Shown here piece after piece: positions 49,472 to 56,983 of a stretch of DNA of 64,000 nt. The translations under genes and the position numbers were made by a program. Under the pieces are notes generated by a model that was not told where the DNA came from, ran no database searches, and was given only the letters and a program-made list of their open reading frames with translations. The stretch spans positions 1 through 64,000 of the forward strand of contig NZ_JAPDRH010000003.1 of NCBI RefSeq assembly GCF_040706555.1, given 5' to 3'. Every line of letters starts with the position of its first letter. Within the stretch, counting starts at the first letter, position 1. The stretch is from Lentisalinibacter salinarum (GTDB lineage Bacteria > Pseudomonadota > Gammaproteobacteria > Steroidobacterales > Woeseiaceae).

Positions 49472-49612
49472 GCCGCTTCCTCCGGGCCGCATTGCGGCGG
49501 CCGCAAGCGGCGGGCACACTAGGCCGACGGCAGATCGACGGCCCGTCCGGTCGGGCAACTTCGGCCCAGGTCGGCGCCGGTCGGCACAGAGGGCATCGCG
49601 GCAGACACGCTT

Positions 49613-50704
49613 GTGAGTGAACCGCTGGTCAGAGGCCGGACCACGCTGATCAGCGTGGCGGCGGTCATCATCATCATCTTCGCCATGCAGGCGGCGAAGG
49701 TGCTGCTCGTGCCGTTCCTGCTGGCCGTGTTCCTGTCGCTGGTGAGCGTGCGCCCGCTGCTGTTCATGCAGCGCCAGCGCATCCCCGCGGTGGTGGCGGT
49801 GCTGCTGATCGTCGTCGTGATGATGCTGATTCTCGCCGTGTTCGGCGTGATCGTGGGCACGTCCATTGCCGAGTTCACGGCCGCCCTGCCCACGTACCAG
49901 GCCCGCCTGGACGCGATGATGGACGGGTTCCTGAAATTCGTCGCGGCGCGCGTCGACAGCGACCAGCCCATCGAGAGCCTGGGCGACATGATCGACCCCG
50001 GCTGGGCCATGGGCATGGCCGCCAATACGCTGAACGCGCTCAGGGACGTCCTCACCAACACGCTGCTCATCTTCCTGACGATGACCTTCATTCTGCTGGA
50101 GGCCTCCACCTTCCCGGTGAAGATCACGGCCGCCTTCGGCCGCGGCGAAGAGCATATGGCGGCGTTCCGCGACTTCCTGGTCAACCTAGGGCGCTATCTC
50201 GGCATCAAGACGCTCGTCAGCGTGGCCACGGGCGTCTCGGCCTGGCTCCTGACCTGGGCCGTGGGCCTCGACTTCCCGCTGCTCTGGGGGCTGCTCGCCT
50301 TTCTGCTGAACTATATTCCGGTGATCGGCTCGATCATCGCCGCCATACCGGCCGTGCTGTTGGCGCTGCTCCAGTTCGGCCTCGGACCCGCGGTGGGAAT
50401 CGCCATCGGATACCTGATCATCAATCTGATCTACGCCAACGTCATCGAGCCGCGGATGATGGGCTACGGCGTGGGCATCTCGCCACTGGTGGTGCTGCTG
50501 TCCATCGTGTTCTGGGGCTGGGTGTTCGGCCCGGTGGGCATGCTGCTCTCGGTGCCGCTCACCATGACCCTGAAGATCGGCCTGGAGGCCAACGAGGACA
50601 CCCGCTGGGTGGCGGTGCTGCTCGGCTCGGGGCGCGACGCGCAGCACGTCATCGAAGAGGAAGAGCCGGCGGAGGCTGTTCACGCGGAGGCGGAGATTTC
50701 CTAA
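49613..50704 (+). CDS. AI-2E family transporter (PerM-like permease)
   Basis: A polytopic membrane protein with about eight helices: paired helices at the N-terminus (LISVAAVIIIIFAMQAAKVLL), a soluble segment around residues 85-140, then LLWGLLAFLLNYIPVIGSII and VLLSIVFWGWVFGPVGMLL, which are the family signatures. 363 residues, GTG start. Members include the TqsA exporter and Na+/H+ antiporters, so the AI-2 name does not prove a quorum-sensing role. Confidence 0.9.
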   Translation: MSEPLVRGRTTLISVAAVIIIIFAMQAAKVLLVPFLLAVFLSLVSVRPLLFMQRQRIPAVVAVLLIVVVMMLILAVFGVIVGTSIAEFTAALPTYQARLDAMMDGFLKFVAARVDSDQPIESLGDMIDPGWAMGMAANTLNALRDVLTNTLLIFLTMTFILLEASTFPVKITAAFGRGEEHMAAFRDFLVNLGRYLGIKTLVSVATGVSAWLLTWAVGLDFPLLWGLLAFLLNYIPVIGSIIAAIPAVLLALLQFGLGPAVGIAIGYLIINLIYANVIEPRMMGYGVGISPLVVLLSIVFWGWVFGPVGMLLSVPLTMTLKIGLEANEDTRWVAVLLGSGRDAQHVIEEEEPAEAVHAEAEIS

Positions 50705-50768
50705 TATCGGGGGTGCGGACCGGGGTCCTGCGCGGCCCGAGAAACCAGTGCCCGTGCGGGGCCTTGTG

Positions 50769-50777
50769 TGGTATGGT
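50769..50777 (+). promoter_or_regulatory. Possible extended -10 of tRNA-Cys
   Basis: TGGTATGGT is an extended -10-like element (TG-N-TATGGT) about 40 bases before the mature tRNA-Cys. No convincing -35 hexamer is present. Confidence 0.3.
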
Positions 50778-50815
50778 CCGGGTCCCCGGCGCCGCCGGGG
50801 CCGTGGGCAAGCGGT

Positions 50816-50889
50816 GGCTAGGTGGCAGAGTGGTTATGCAGCGGCCTGCAAAGCCGTGTACGCCGGTTCGATTCCGACCCTAGCCTCCA
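50816..50889 (+). tRNA. tRNA-Cys (anticodon GCA)
   Basis: A 74-base cloverleaf: acceptor GGCTAGG with CCTAGCC, anticodon GCA at 50848-50850 in the loop CTGCAAA, T-arm CGGTTCGATTCCG, encoded CCA. In E. coli cysT lies between glyW and leuZ; the order is kept here with other genes inserted. Confidence 0.97.
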
Positions 50890-51009
50890 CCCACTTTCCT
50901 TTCCTCCCTGAAACCTTCCGTCCGTTTGCCACCTGCGTTTGGCTCGGCTAGCATGCTCCAAAAGGGTGCGTGCGAATACATCATCCTCCGGCATCAGGGA
51001 GAGGAACAC

Positions 51010-51330
51010 ATGAATATCAAGTCATCAGGATTGGCGCTGGCCACCGCGTTGCTGCTGGCAGGCTGTGCCGCCAACGGTGGTGGCGATGCCGCGACGGTCG
51101 CGCAGGCCGACAACCCCGCCGCCGGCGATACCCAGGCGGCCGGCGGCGGGGGCGACAAGCCGAAGCTGATCTGCAAGGAAATCGTCAAGACGGGGACGCG
51201 CTTCTCCGAGACGGTCTGCGCCACACAGGAAGCCTGGGACGGCGCATCGGAGTTCGGCCAGAAGGCGACGGAGGACATCCAGCGCAGGCCGGCTTACCAG
51301 GACGCGCAGAGCCCGCCCGGCGGGGGCTGA
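51010..51330 (+). CDS. Small lipoprotein of unknown function
   Basis: 106 residues with a signal peptide and lipobox LLLAGC. The mature part is a Gly/Ala-rich linker, then a conserved-looking LICKEIVKTGTRFSETVCATQEAWD segment with two Cys that could form a disulfide. GAGAGGAAC precedes ATG 51010. Many proteobacteria encode similar small proteins with a CxxxxxTGTR...C core; none has a known role. It lies between tRNA-Cys and tRNA-Leu and is followed by a strong hairpin. Confidence 0.7.
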   Translation: MNIKSSGLALATALLLAGCAANGGGDAATVAQADNPAAGDTQAAGGGGDKPKLICKEIVKTGTRFSETVCATQEAWDGASEFGQKATEDIQRRPAYQDAQSPPGGG

Positions 51331-51388
51331 TGCCACCCGGGATGAACGGCTGAACGCCGGGTCCCGGAATCTCTGGAATTTTTCGGGT

Positions 51389-51422
51389 GCCCGCCGGCGG
51401 TGCTGCCGGCGGGCCCTTTCTT
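51389..51422 (+). terminator. Terminator after the small lipoprotein
   Basis: GCCCGCCGGC and GCCGGCGGGC form a perfect 10-bp stem around GGTGCT, followed by CCTTTCTT. It lies 12 bases before tRNA-Leu, which therefore needs a promoter of its own or readthrough. Confidence 0.75.
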
Positions 51423-51433
51423 GATGCCGGTGC

Positions 51434-51518
51434 GCCCGGGTGGCGGAATTGGTAGACGCTGCGGACTTAAAATCCGCTGACTTCGGTCGTGCGAGTTCGA
51501 GTCTCGCCCCGGGCACCA
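51434..51518 (+). tRNA. tRNA-Leu (anticodon TAA)
   Basis: An 85-base class II tRNA with acceptor GCCCGGG/CCCGGGC, anticodon TAA at 51468-51470 in the loop CTTAAAA, a variable arm (TGACTTCGGTCGT), T-arm GAGTTCGAGTCTC and encoded CCA. It matches leuZ of the E. coli glyW-cysT-leuZ operon in kind and order. Confidence 0.97.
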
Positions 51519-51603
51519 GAAACAATAAGTTATAGCGCCTTTCTCGAGCTGGTCTCACATCGGGGCCGGCTTTGTCGCGGGTCCTTCCGGATATCCAGAA
51601 CCG

Positions 51604-52275
51604 TCAGTCGTCCACGCCCCGGCGCTCCAGCCGAGCCAGCCGCTCCACGAGATCGGCCACCCGTTCCTCCAGCGCCTCAATCCGTTCCAGCGTGGCATCC
51701 GCCTTCTCCGCGGCCGGCTGCGACGGCGTCACCGGAGCGGCAGCCCGGGTTTCGGCAGCGGCGGGCTCCCCGCAGAACAGGTGCGTCCAGCGGATCTCCC
51801 GGCGGCCGGGTTCCCGGGGCAGGGCGGCGACCAGCGCGCCTTCCTCGCGGCCGGCGAGGGACTCGAGGCATTGCTGGACCTCGCCGAGACTGCCGAAGGT
51901 GTGCAGCCGTCCGCTGCGGGAACGCAGTTCGCCGGGTGTCTGCGGCCCACGCAGGAGCAGGAGGCAGACGATGGCGGTCTCGCCGGGCGTGAAGTGCAGG
52001 TCGCTGAACTCGGTGTTGCAGAACCGCTGCTTGAACTTCACCACCCGGCTGCCGAAGCCGCTGCGGTCCAGCACCAGGTGCTTGCGATGGAGCGAATCCA
52101 GCGCTTCCTGCACCTCGGTCTCGGTGAGATTCATCACCGGGTCCCGGTTGCTCTTCTGGTTGCAGGCATTCGTCAGCGCGTTCAGCGACAGCGGATAGTG
52201 ATCCGGCGTCGTTATCTCTTTCTCCATCAGGGCGCCGACGACGCGGGCCTCGACGGTATCGAACAGGGCTTCCAT
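51604..52275 (-). CDS. YceH-family (DUF480/UPF0502) protein
   Basis: 223 residues of tandem winged-helix domains with the UPF0502 features: VEARVVGALMEKEITTPDHY, SLNALTNACNQKSNRDPVM, VVKFKQRFCNTEF and ETAIVCLLLLRGPQTPGELR. The C-terminus is a coiled coil (ALEERVADLVERLARLERR). No enzyme activity is known for the family. Confidence 0.92.
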   Translation of the reverse strand: MEALFDTVEARVVGALMEKEITTPDHYPLSLNALTNACNQKSNRDPVMNLTETEVQEALDSLHRKHLVLDRSGFGSRVVKFKQRFCNTEFSDLHFTPGETAIVCLLLLRGPQTPGELRSRSGRLHTFGSLGEVQQCLESLAGREEGALVAALPREPGRREIRWTHLFCGEPAAAETRAAAPVTPSQPAAEKADATLERIEALEERVADLVERLARLERRGVDD

Positions 52276-52430
52276 GGTGACGGGTTCCTCCCGGTGGCCG
52301 GTCGCGGTTTACGCGGATAGGCGCCCGGCCTGATCTGTGGTTGCATGCCTTTGCGATCGTGTACGGGTCTGCGCAGACGCCGACGCATTACGTATCATCC
52401 CCGGGCGCACCGGACAAGCAAGGAAAAAAG

Positions 52431-52910
52431 ATGGAGAACGCCGCCAGACTGATTCTCGACTCATCGCTGGGTGCCGAGCTGACGGACGAGGAAGCCAGTA
52501 CGCTCGCCTCGCTGATGGAGATGCGCAGTCTCGGGGACGGCGAGTATCTCACGACCGAGGGCGCCACCGACGACTCGCTGCACGTGCTTCTGGAGGGCAA
52601 GCTCGAGGTGGTGAAGCAGGCCGGCGCGGGCGAGACGGCCACGCTGGGCATCCTCCGCGAGGGGGAACAGGCGGGAGAGCTCAGTTTCATCGACGGCGCC
52701 CCGCACACCGTAGGACTGCGTGCGCTCTGCGACAGCCGCGTGTTCAGTCTGAAACGCGACGCTTTCGAGGGCCTCGTGGACGAGCATCCGGGGATCGTCT
52801 ACAAGGTGATGCGCGCCATCGTGCGCTCGGCCCACAAGACCCTCAGCCGGATGAATTACGAGTTCATCGAACTCAGCAACTACATCTTCAAGCAGCACGG
52901 CCGCTACTGA
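52431..52910 (+). CDS. Stand-alone cyclic-nucleotide-binding-domain protein
   Basis: 159 residues with one CRP-type CNMP beta-barrel (GEYLTTEGATDDSLHVLLEGKLEVVKQ, LGILREGEQAGELSFIDGAPHTVGLRAL) and a short C-terminal helical part, but no DNA-binding helix-turn-helix. It may act as a sensor adaptor. ATG 52431 follows AAGGAAAAAAG; an upstream in-frame ATG at 52341 lacks a ribosome site. Its 3' end overlaps the convergent exported gene by seven bases. Confidence 0.85.
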   Translation: MENAARLILDSSLGAELTDEEASTLASLMEMRSLGDGEYLTTEGATDDSLHVLLEGKLEVVKQAGAGETATLGILREGEQAGELSFIDGAPHTVGLRALCDSRVFSLKRDAFEGLVDEHPGIVYKVMRAIVRSAHKTLSRMNYEFIELSNYIFKQHGRY

Positions 52911-53392
52911 GTCTCGCCGGCGGCGGGGAAATTGGCCGCGAGGTAGTCCTCCAGCGCGTCCTCGATGCGCCGCCGCAGGGTTTCGCTGATATCCACGGCG
53001 CCGCCATAGCCCACGGAGCGATAGGGGTAGTAGGCGTATTTCATGAGGTGCTGGCGGTCGTCGCCCACCCACTCGGCGAATCCCGTCTCCACTGAGTAGG
53101 CCGTCTCGCTGCCCTCCCGCCGGTGGCAATAGAGTTCGACGTAGAACAGCGGTTCGTGGTCGCTCGACGTTCCGAGACGGGTGAGGCTGAAGCGGCGCGT
53201 GACGTCGTCGATGAGTGCCTGTACCGCGGCGTCGTCCAGGGGGCAGTTGTCGCCGACGCTGGCCATGCAGTACAGGGCGTTCGGCTCGTTCTTGCGCATG
53301 TAGTCGAACGGCGCAGCGGCGACGCCGGCTGCCGCCAGCATCAGGGCCAGCGCAGCCCCCGGAACCGGCCCGAACGGGCCCCGGCGGCTCAC
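52904..53392 (-). CDS. Exported protein, paralogue of its neighbour
   Basis: A 162-residue protein with a signal peptide (GAALALMLAAAGVAAAP) and the core YMRKNEPNALYCMASVGDNC, then FYVELYCHRREG, a MKYAYYPYRSVG stretch and a C-terminal helix IEDALEDYLAAN. It shares these blocks with the upstream gene, including two conserved Cys likely to form a disulfide in the periplasm. GTG start overlapping the stop of that gene by GTGA. Family not recognised. Confidence 0.65.
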   Translation of the reverse strand: MSRRGPFGPVPGAALALMLAAAGVAAAPFDYMRKNEPNALYCMASVGDNCPLDDAAVQALIDDVTRRFSLTRLGTSSDHEPLFYVELYCHRREGSETAYSVETGFAEWVGDDRQHLMKYAYYPYRSVGYGGAVDISETLRRRIEDALEDYLAANFPAAGETQ

Positions 53393-53886
53393 CCGCTTTC
53401 GTCCCTGGCGCCGGGTCCGGCGTTGGCCGCCTTGTAGTCCGTCAGCGCCGCCTCCACGCTCTGGGTGAGGATCTGGTCGATGTTGCCGAGGCTGTCAATG
53501 CCGAAGCTCTCATACCGGGCCCTGACGTACTGCATCATGTAGGCCGGCTGCTCCTGGTAATTCACGGCGAAGCCCACGCGGGTGACATAGAGATAGATGT
53601 CCGGGTAATTCGTGGTCTGGGTGCAGTCCACCTCCGCCGTCAGGAACAGCTCGCCGGGAGCCCAGCCGGACGCCCGGGGCACCTCGAGACGGGTGAATGC
53701 CGTCTGTACCGCCAGGTCCGCCTCCGTGCGCCGTATCGCGCATTCCTCCCCGACGGAGAGCAGCACGTACAGGCCCTGAGGGTTGTCGCTGCGCATCCAC
53801 GACTGGGGGGCCGCCATCGCGGCCGCCGCCGGCACTGTGAGAGCCAGCACGCGAGCGAGGCCGGCGATGCGTTTCGCTGTCGTCAT
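53389..53886 (-). CDS. Exported protein, first of a paralogous pair
   Basis: 165 residues: signal peptide (VLALTVPAAAAMAAP), then SWMRSDNPQGLYVLLSVGEEC, FLTAEVDCTQ, YMMQYVRARYESFG and VEAALTDYKAAN. Each block aligns with the downstream gene, so the two arose by tandem duplication and have diverged strongly. Start ATG 53886. Function unknown; transcribed divergently from the thermostable-hemolysin operon. Confidence 0.65.
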   Translation of the reverse strand: MTTAKRIAGLARVLALTVPAAAAMAAPQSWMRSDNPQGLYVLLSVGEECAIRRTEADLAVQTAFTRLEVPRASGWAPGELFLTAEVDCTQTTNYPDIYLYVTRVGFAVNYQEQPAYMMQYVRARYESFGIDSLGNIDQILTQSVEAALTDYKAANAGPGARDESG

Positions 53887-53927
53887 CAGTGTTCCTCCCT
53901 GGGTCGGGGACGTCCGAAGCCGAGGAC

Positions 53928-53939
53928 GCAGTTTACTGC
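53928..53939. promoter_or_regulatory. Short inverted repeat between divergent genes
   Basis: GCAGT-TT-ACTGC is a 12-bp near-palindrome in the 207-bp space between the exported pair (minus) and the acyl-ligase operon (plus). A possible operator; evidence is only position and symmetry. Confidence 0.2.
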
Positions 53940-54093
53940 AGGCACGAGGCCGCCGCAGGGCCTTCCAGTGAACGGAAAATCCCATCTGCGACAGCAGCTT
54001 GCGAAAAGTGCGAAGGATTTGTCTCCGCCGCGGCCTCTAACGGTCCGAGCCGGCGGCATCACGCCGACGGATGCGACTGGCAGAGGAGGCCGC

Positions 54094-54765
54094 GTGAAGA
54101 CACCGATCCACCCCCTTACCGACATGCGCGACGTTTTGCCGCCGATGGCCGGCCGGCTGCTGCGCTCCGGCGTGAGCCTCGATCTGCTCGGCGCTTCCAG
54201 TCCCGGCAGGGGCGCACTGGAGGCCGAGATACGGGATTGCTACGCTCATCACTTCGGCGCCCGCGTGGAGGAGTTCATGCCCTGGCTGCTGCGGGTGACC
54301 TGCCGGGAAGACGGTGCCCGGGGCGTCATCGGGCTACGGCCGGCGTCGCGGGAGCGGCTGTACCTGGAGGACTATCTCTCCCGGCCCGTGGAGGAGGCCA
54401 TCGCGGCCGTGGCAGGCCATCCGGTGCCACGAACCGCCGTGGTGGAGATCGGGCAACTGGCCGTCGAAAGCCGGCACGTGGTGGTGCCGCTGTTTCGAGA
54501 GCTGGTGCCGTTCCTGCTGCAGCAGGGTTTCGGCTGGGTGTGCTTTACGGCCACCGGGCCGGTGCGTTCGCTGCTGGCGAAGGCCGGTCTCGCCGGCTGC
54601 GAGCTCGCGGCCGCGAGGGAAGCCTGCGTGACCGGGCGCCAGGACGCGTGGGGCGATTACTATCGTCACGACCCGCGGGTGATCGTCGGCGACCTGCAGC
54701 GGCCGTCCGGATTCAGGTGCACTCCGGTCGACGCCGCGTGCCGCACCGCAGGGGCCGGTGCATGA
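54094..54765 (+). CDS. Thermostable-hemolysin-family protein (T_hemolysin, acyltransferase-like)
   Basis: 223 residues resembling the family named after the Vibrio delta-VPH hemolysin: ALEAEIRDCYAHHFGARVEEFMPWLL, GVIGLRPASRERLYLEDYL, VVEIGQLAVESRHV and the GFGWVCFTATGPVRSLLAKAG segment. The layout is like a GNAT acyltransferase (a sheet, then a segment beside the acyl-CoA site). The name does not prove haemolysis. There is no signal peptide. GTG start with AGAGGAGG upstream. First gene of a four-gene operon in which all junctions overlap by ATGA or GTGA; the next gene is an acyl ligase, so a role in handling an activated acyl chain is inferred. Confidence 0.8.
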   Translation: MKTPIHPLTDMRDVLPPMAGRLLRSGVSLDLLGASSPGRGALEAEIRDCYAHHFGARVEEFMPWLLRVTCREDGARGVIGLRPASRERLYLEDYLSRPVEEAIAAVAGHPVPRTAVVEIGQLAVESRHVVVPLFRELVPFLLQQGFGWVCFTATGPVRSLLAKAGLAGCELAAAREACVTGRQDAWGDYYRHDPRVIVGDLQRPSGFRCTPVDAACRTAGAGA

Positions 54766-56306
54766 GCGCGGTGCTGGCCGCCCTGGGCCGCCATGCCGCC
54801 GAGCGCCCGCTGGCCGCCGCCGTGGTCTCCGAGGGTGGCGTGCTGGGCTATGCGGCGCTGGAGGCGCGCGTGACGGCGCTCGCCTCCCAGCTGCGGGCGG
54901 CGCGAATCCGGCGTTGCGCCCTGATGGCGGACAACGGCCCGGACTGGATCGTGGCCGATCTCGCGATGGCGGCGGCCGGAATTACGGCCGTGCCCGTCCC
55001 GCTCTTCTTTACGCGGACTCAGCGGGACCATCTGCTGACCGATGCCGGCGTCGATGCGGTCCTGGCTGCCGGCGGAGAGGGGTTGCCCGACGACCGGCAC
55101 GGTTTCCGGCGGCGGCCTCTGGCCGGTGCCGGTAGCCTGATGCTGCTGCGCCGCTCGATTCGCCGCGATACGGCCCTGAACGGCCGTACCGACATCGCCA
55201 AGGTGACCTATACCTCGGGCAGCACGGGCAGCCCGCGCGGCGTGTGCCTCGGCCGGTCCGGCATGGAGGCGGTCGCATCGAGTCTGGCCGGCCGCCTGCG
55301 GGAGATTGGGGTACGGCGCCACCTTTGCGTCATGCCGCTGGCGACCCTGCTCGAGAATATCGCGGGGGTCTACGTGCCGCTGCTGCTCGGCGCCGCCATT
55401 CATGCGCCGGGGCTGGCGCATGTGGGCCTCAGCGGCTCCAGCGGTCTCGATCCGCTGCGCTTGCGTCGCGCGATCGGCGAGAGCGGCGCCGAGAGCGTGA
55501 TCCTGCTGCCGCAGATGCTGGCCGCACTGAACCGGACGGCCGAGGTCGACCCCTGGACCGACTGCCCCCTGCGCTTCGCCGCCGTGGGCGGCGGCCGTGT
55601 GGCGCCTGCGGAACTCGAGCAGGCCCATGCACACGGGCTGCCCGCCTACGAGGGTTACGGCCTCTCCGAGTGCCATTCCGTGGTGTCGCTGAACACGCCG
55701 GGCGACAGCCGCCCGGGCAGCGCTGGACGCCCGCTGCCCCATGCGCGGGTCAGGATCGCAGCCGACGGCGAGATCATGGTGTCGGGTGCCGTGATGGCGG
55801 GCTATCTGGATGCGCCGGGGCACGAAGAGCCCGCGATCGCCAGCGGCGAGGTCGCCACTGGCGAGATTGCCACCGGAGATCTGGGCAGGCTGGACGACCA
55901 GGGCTTCCTGCACGTGCAGGGCCGCAAGAAGAACCTGTTCATCACCGCCTTCGGCCGCAACGTCTCGCCCGAGTGGGTCGAGAGCGAACTGGTGCACGAG
56001 CCTGCGATCGCGCAGGCACTGGTCTGGGGCGAAGCGCTGCCCCGCAATGCGGCCGTGATCGTGCCCGCCGGTCCCGTGAGCGCCGAGGGCGTGCAGGCCG
56101 CCATCGATGCCGCGAATCGGCGGCTGCCCGATTACGCGCGCGTCTCGGCCTGGCTGCCGGCCGACGCACCGTTCCGGCCGGACACGGGCGAACTGACGGC
56201 CAACGGCCGGCTCCGCAGGGACGCACTCATCCGGCGCTACGGCGGCCGGCTAACCGATCTGATCCACGGCGCCACGGCGCCCCACAAGAAGGTGATCAAC
56301 GCATGA
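54762..56306 (+). CDS. AMP-dependent acyl ligase (fatty acyl-CoA synthetase-like)
   Basis: An adenylate-forming enzyme of 514 residues expected to activate a carboxylic acid as acyl-AMP. Motifs: VTYTSGSTGSPRGVCL (A3, residues about 148-163), YEGYGLSECHS (A5), TGDLGRLDDQGFLHVQGRKKNLFITAFGR split as A7 TGDLGRLDDQG and A8 GRKKNLFI. In the C-terminal A10 region LTANGRLRRDAL, Arg483 stands where these enzymes normally have the catalytic Lys. No carrier-protein domain is attached. It overlaps the genes on both sides by ATGA. Confidence 0.88.
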   Translation: MSAVLAALGRHAAERPLAAAVVSEGGVLGYAALEARVTALASQLRAARIRRCALMADNGPDWIVADLAMAAAGITAVPVPLFFTRTQRDHLLTDAGVDAVLAAGGEGLPDDRHGFRRRPLAGAGSLMLLRRSIRRDTALNGRTDIAKVTYTSGSTGSPRGVCLGRSGMEAVASSLAGRLREIGVRRHLCVMPLATLLENIAGVYVPLLLGAAIHAPGLAHVGLSGSSGLDPLRLRRAIGESGAESVILLPQMLAALNRTAEVDPWTDCPLRFAAVGGGRVAPAELEQAHAHGLPAYEGYGLSECHSVVSLNTPGDSRPGSAGRPLPHARVRIAADGEIMVSGAVMAGYLDAPGHEEPAIASGEVATGEIATGDLGRLDDQGFLHVQGRKKNLFITAFGRNVSPEWVESELVHEPAIAQALVWGEALPRNAAVIVPAGPVSAEGVQAAIDAANRRLPDYARVSAWLPADAPFRPDTGELTANGRLRRDALIRRYGGRLTDLIHGATAPHKKVINA

Positions 56307-56983
56307 CCGACTTCTTCCAGGCCCTGGCCGACCACACCGCTGCCGAGCGCGAACATCTGCTCCGCTCGCCGATCATCGGCGATGCCCTCGAGGGCCGCGT
56401 GACCCTGGCGCAATACCGGGCATTCCTCACCGAGGCCTACCACCACGTGAAGTGCACCGTGCCCCTGCTGATGGCCTGCGGCAGCCGACTCGGCGACGAC
56501 TACGAGTGGCTGCGCGGCGCCATCGTCCATTACATCAACGACGAGTACGGCCACCAGGAGTGGATCCTGAACGACGTCGCCGCGGCCGGCGGCGATGCAG
56601 ACGCGGTGCGCCACGGCACGCCGGGCTTCGCGACGGAGCAGATGGTGAGCTATGCGTGGGACACGATCGGCCGGGGCAACCCGGTGGGCTTCTTCGGCAT
56701 GGTCTACGTGCTGGAAGGCACCAGCATCGCCATCGCGGGACAGGCCGCGGCCTCCATCGGCCGTAGCCTCGGGCTGCCCGAGAGCGCCTTCTCCTACCTC
56801 ATCTCCCACGGCGAGGTGGATCAGGAGCACGTGAAGTTCCTGGCGGGCCTGCTGAACCGGCTGGAGCGCGACGAGGATCGCCGGGCGGTCCGTCACTGCG
56901 CGCGCCGGTTCTTCCTCCTCTATGCAGGCATCTTTCGTTCGTTGCCGGCCGCCGGGGACGCGGCCGAGAAGGCCGTGGCGTGA
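56303..56983 (+). CDS. Haem-oxygenase-like diiron oxidase (HDO, UndA/CADD/TenA superfamily)
   Basis: A 226-residue all-helical protein. The metal-ligand pattern of HDO enzymes is complete: Glu44 in FLTEAYHH, Glu81-x2-His84 in NDEYGHQE, Glu138 in YVLEGTS and His169-x3-Asp173-x2-His176 in SHGEVDQEHVKF. Known members with this pattern remove CO2 from fatty acids to make terminal alkenes (UndA), oxidise amines (SznF) or make PABA (CADD). Thiaminase-type TenA proteins do not carry this ligand set. Placed directly after an acyl ligase and before a dehydrogenase, it probably oxidises an acyl or aminoacyl substrate; the reaction is not known. Confidence 0.82.
   Translation: MTDFFQALADHTAAEREHLLRSPIIGDALEGRVTLAQYRAFLTEAYHHVKCTVPLLMACGSRLGDDYEWLRGAIVHYINDEYGHQEWILNDVAAAGGDADAVRHGTPGFATEQMVSYAWDTIGRGNPVGFFGMVYVLEGTSIAIAGQAAASIGRSLGLPESAFSYLISHGEVDQEHVKFLAGLLNRLERDEDRRAVRHCARRFFLLYAGIFRSLPAAGDAAEKAVA

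Noticed and set aside
49613..50704. Autoinducer-2 quorum-sensing exporter
   Set aside because: The family contains transporters of different substrates; no lux or lsr gene is present.
47024..51518. Integrative element at the tRNA genes
   Set aside because: No integrase, excisionase or repeated tRNA 3' end was found; the inserted genes have normal composition.
54094..54765. Haemolytic toxin
   Set aside because: The family name comes from a Vibrio protein. There is no signal peptide or pore-forming feature, and the operon points to acyl metabolism.
56303..56983. Thiaminase II (TenA)
   Set aside because: The full carboxylate/histidine metal-ligand set of HDO oxidases is present and no thiamine gene is linked.
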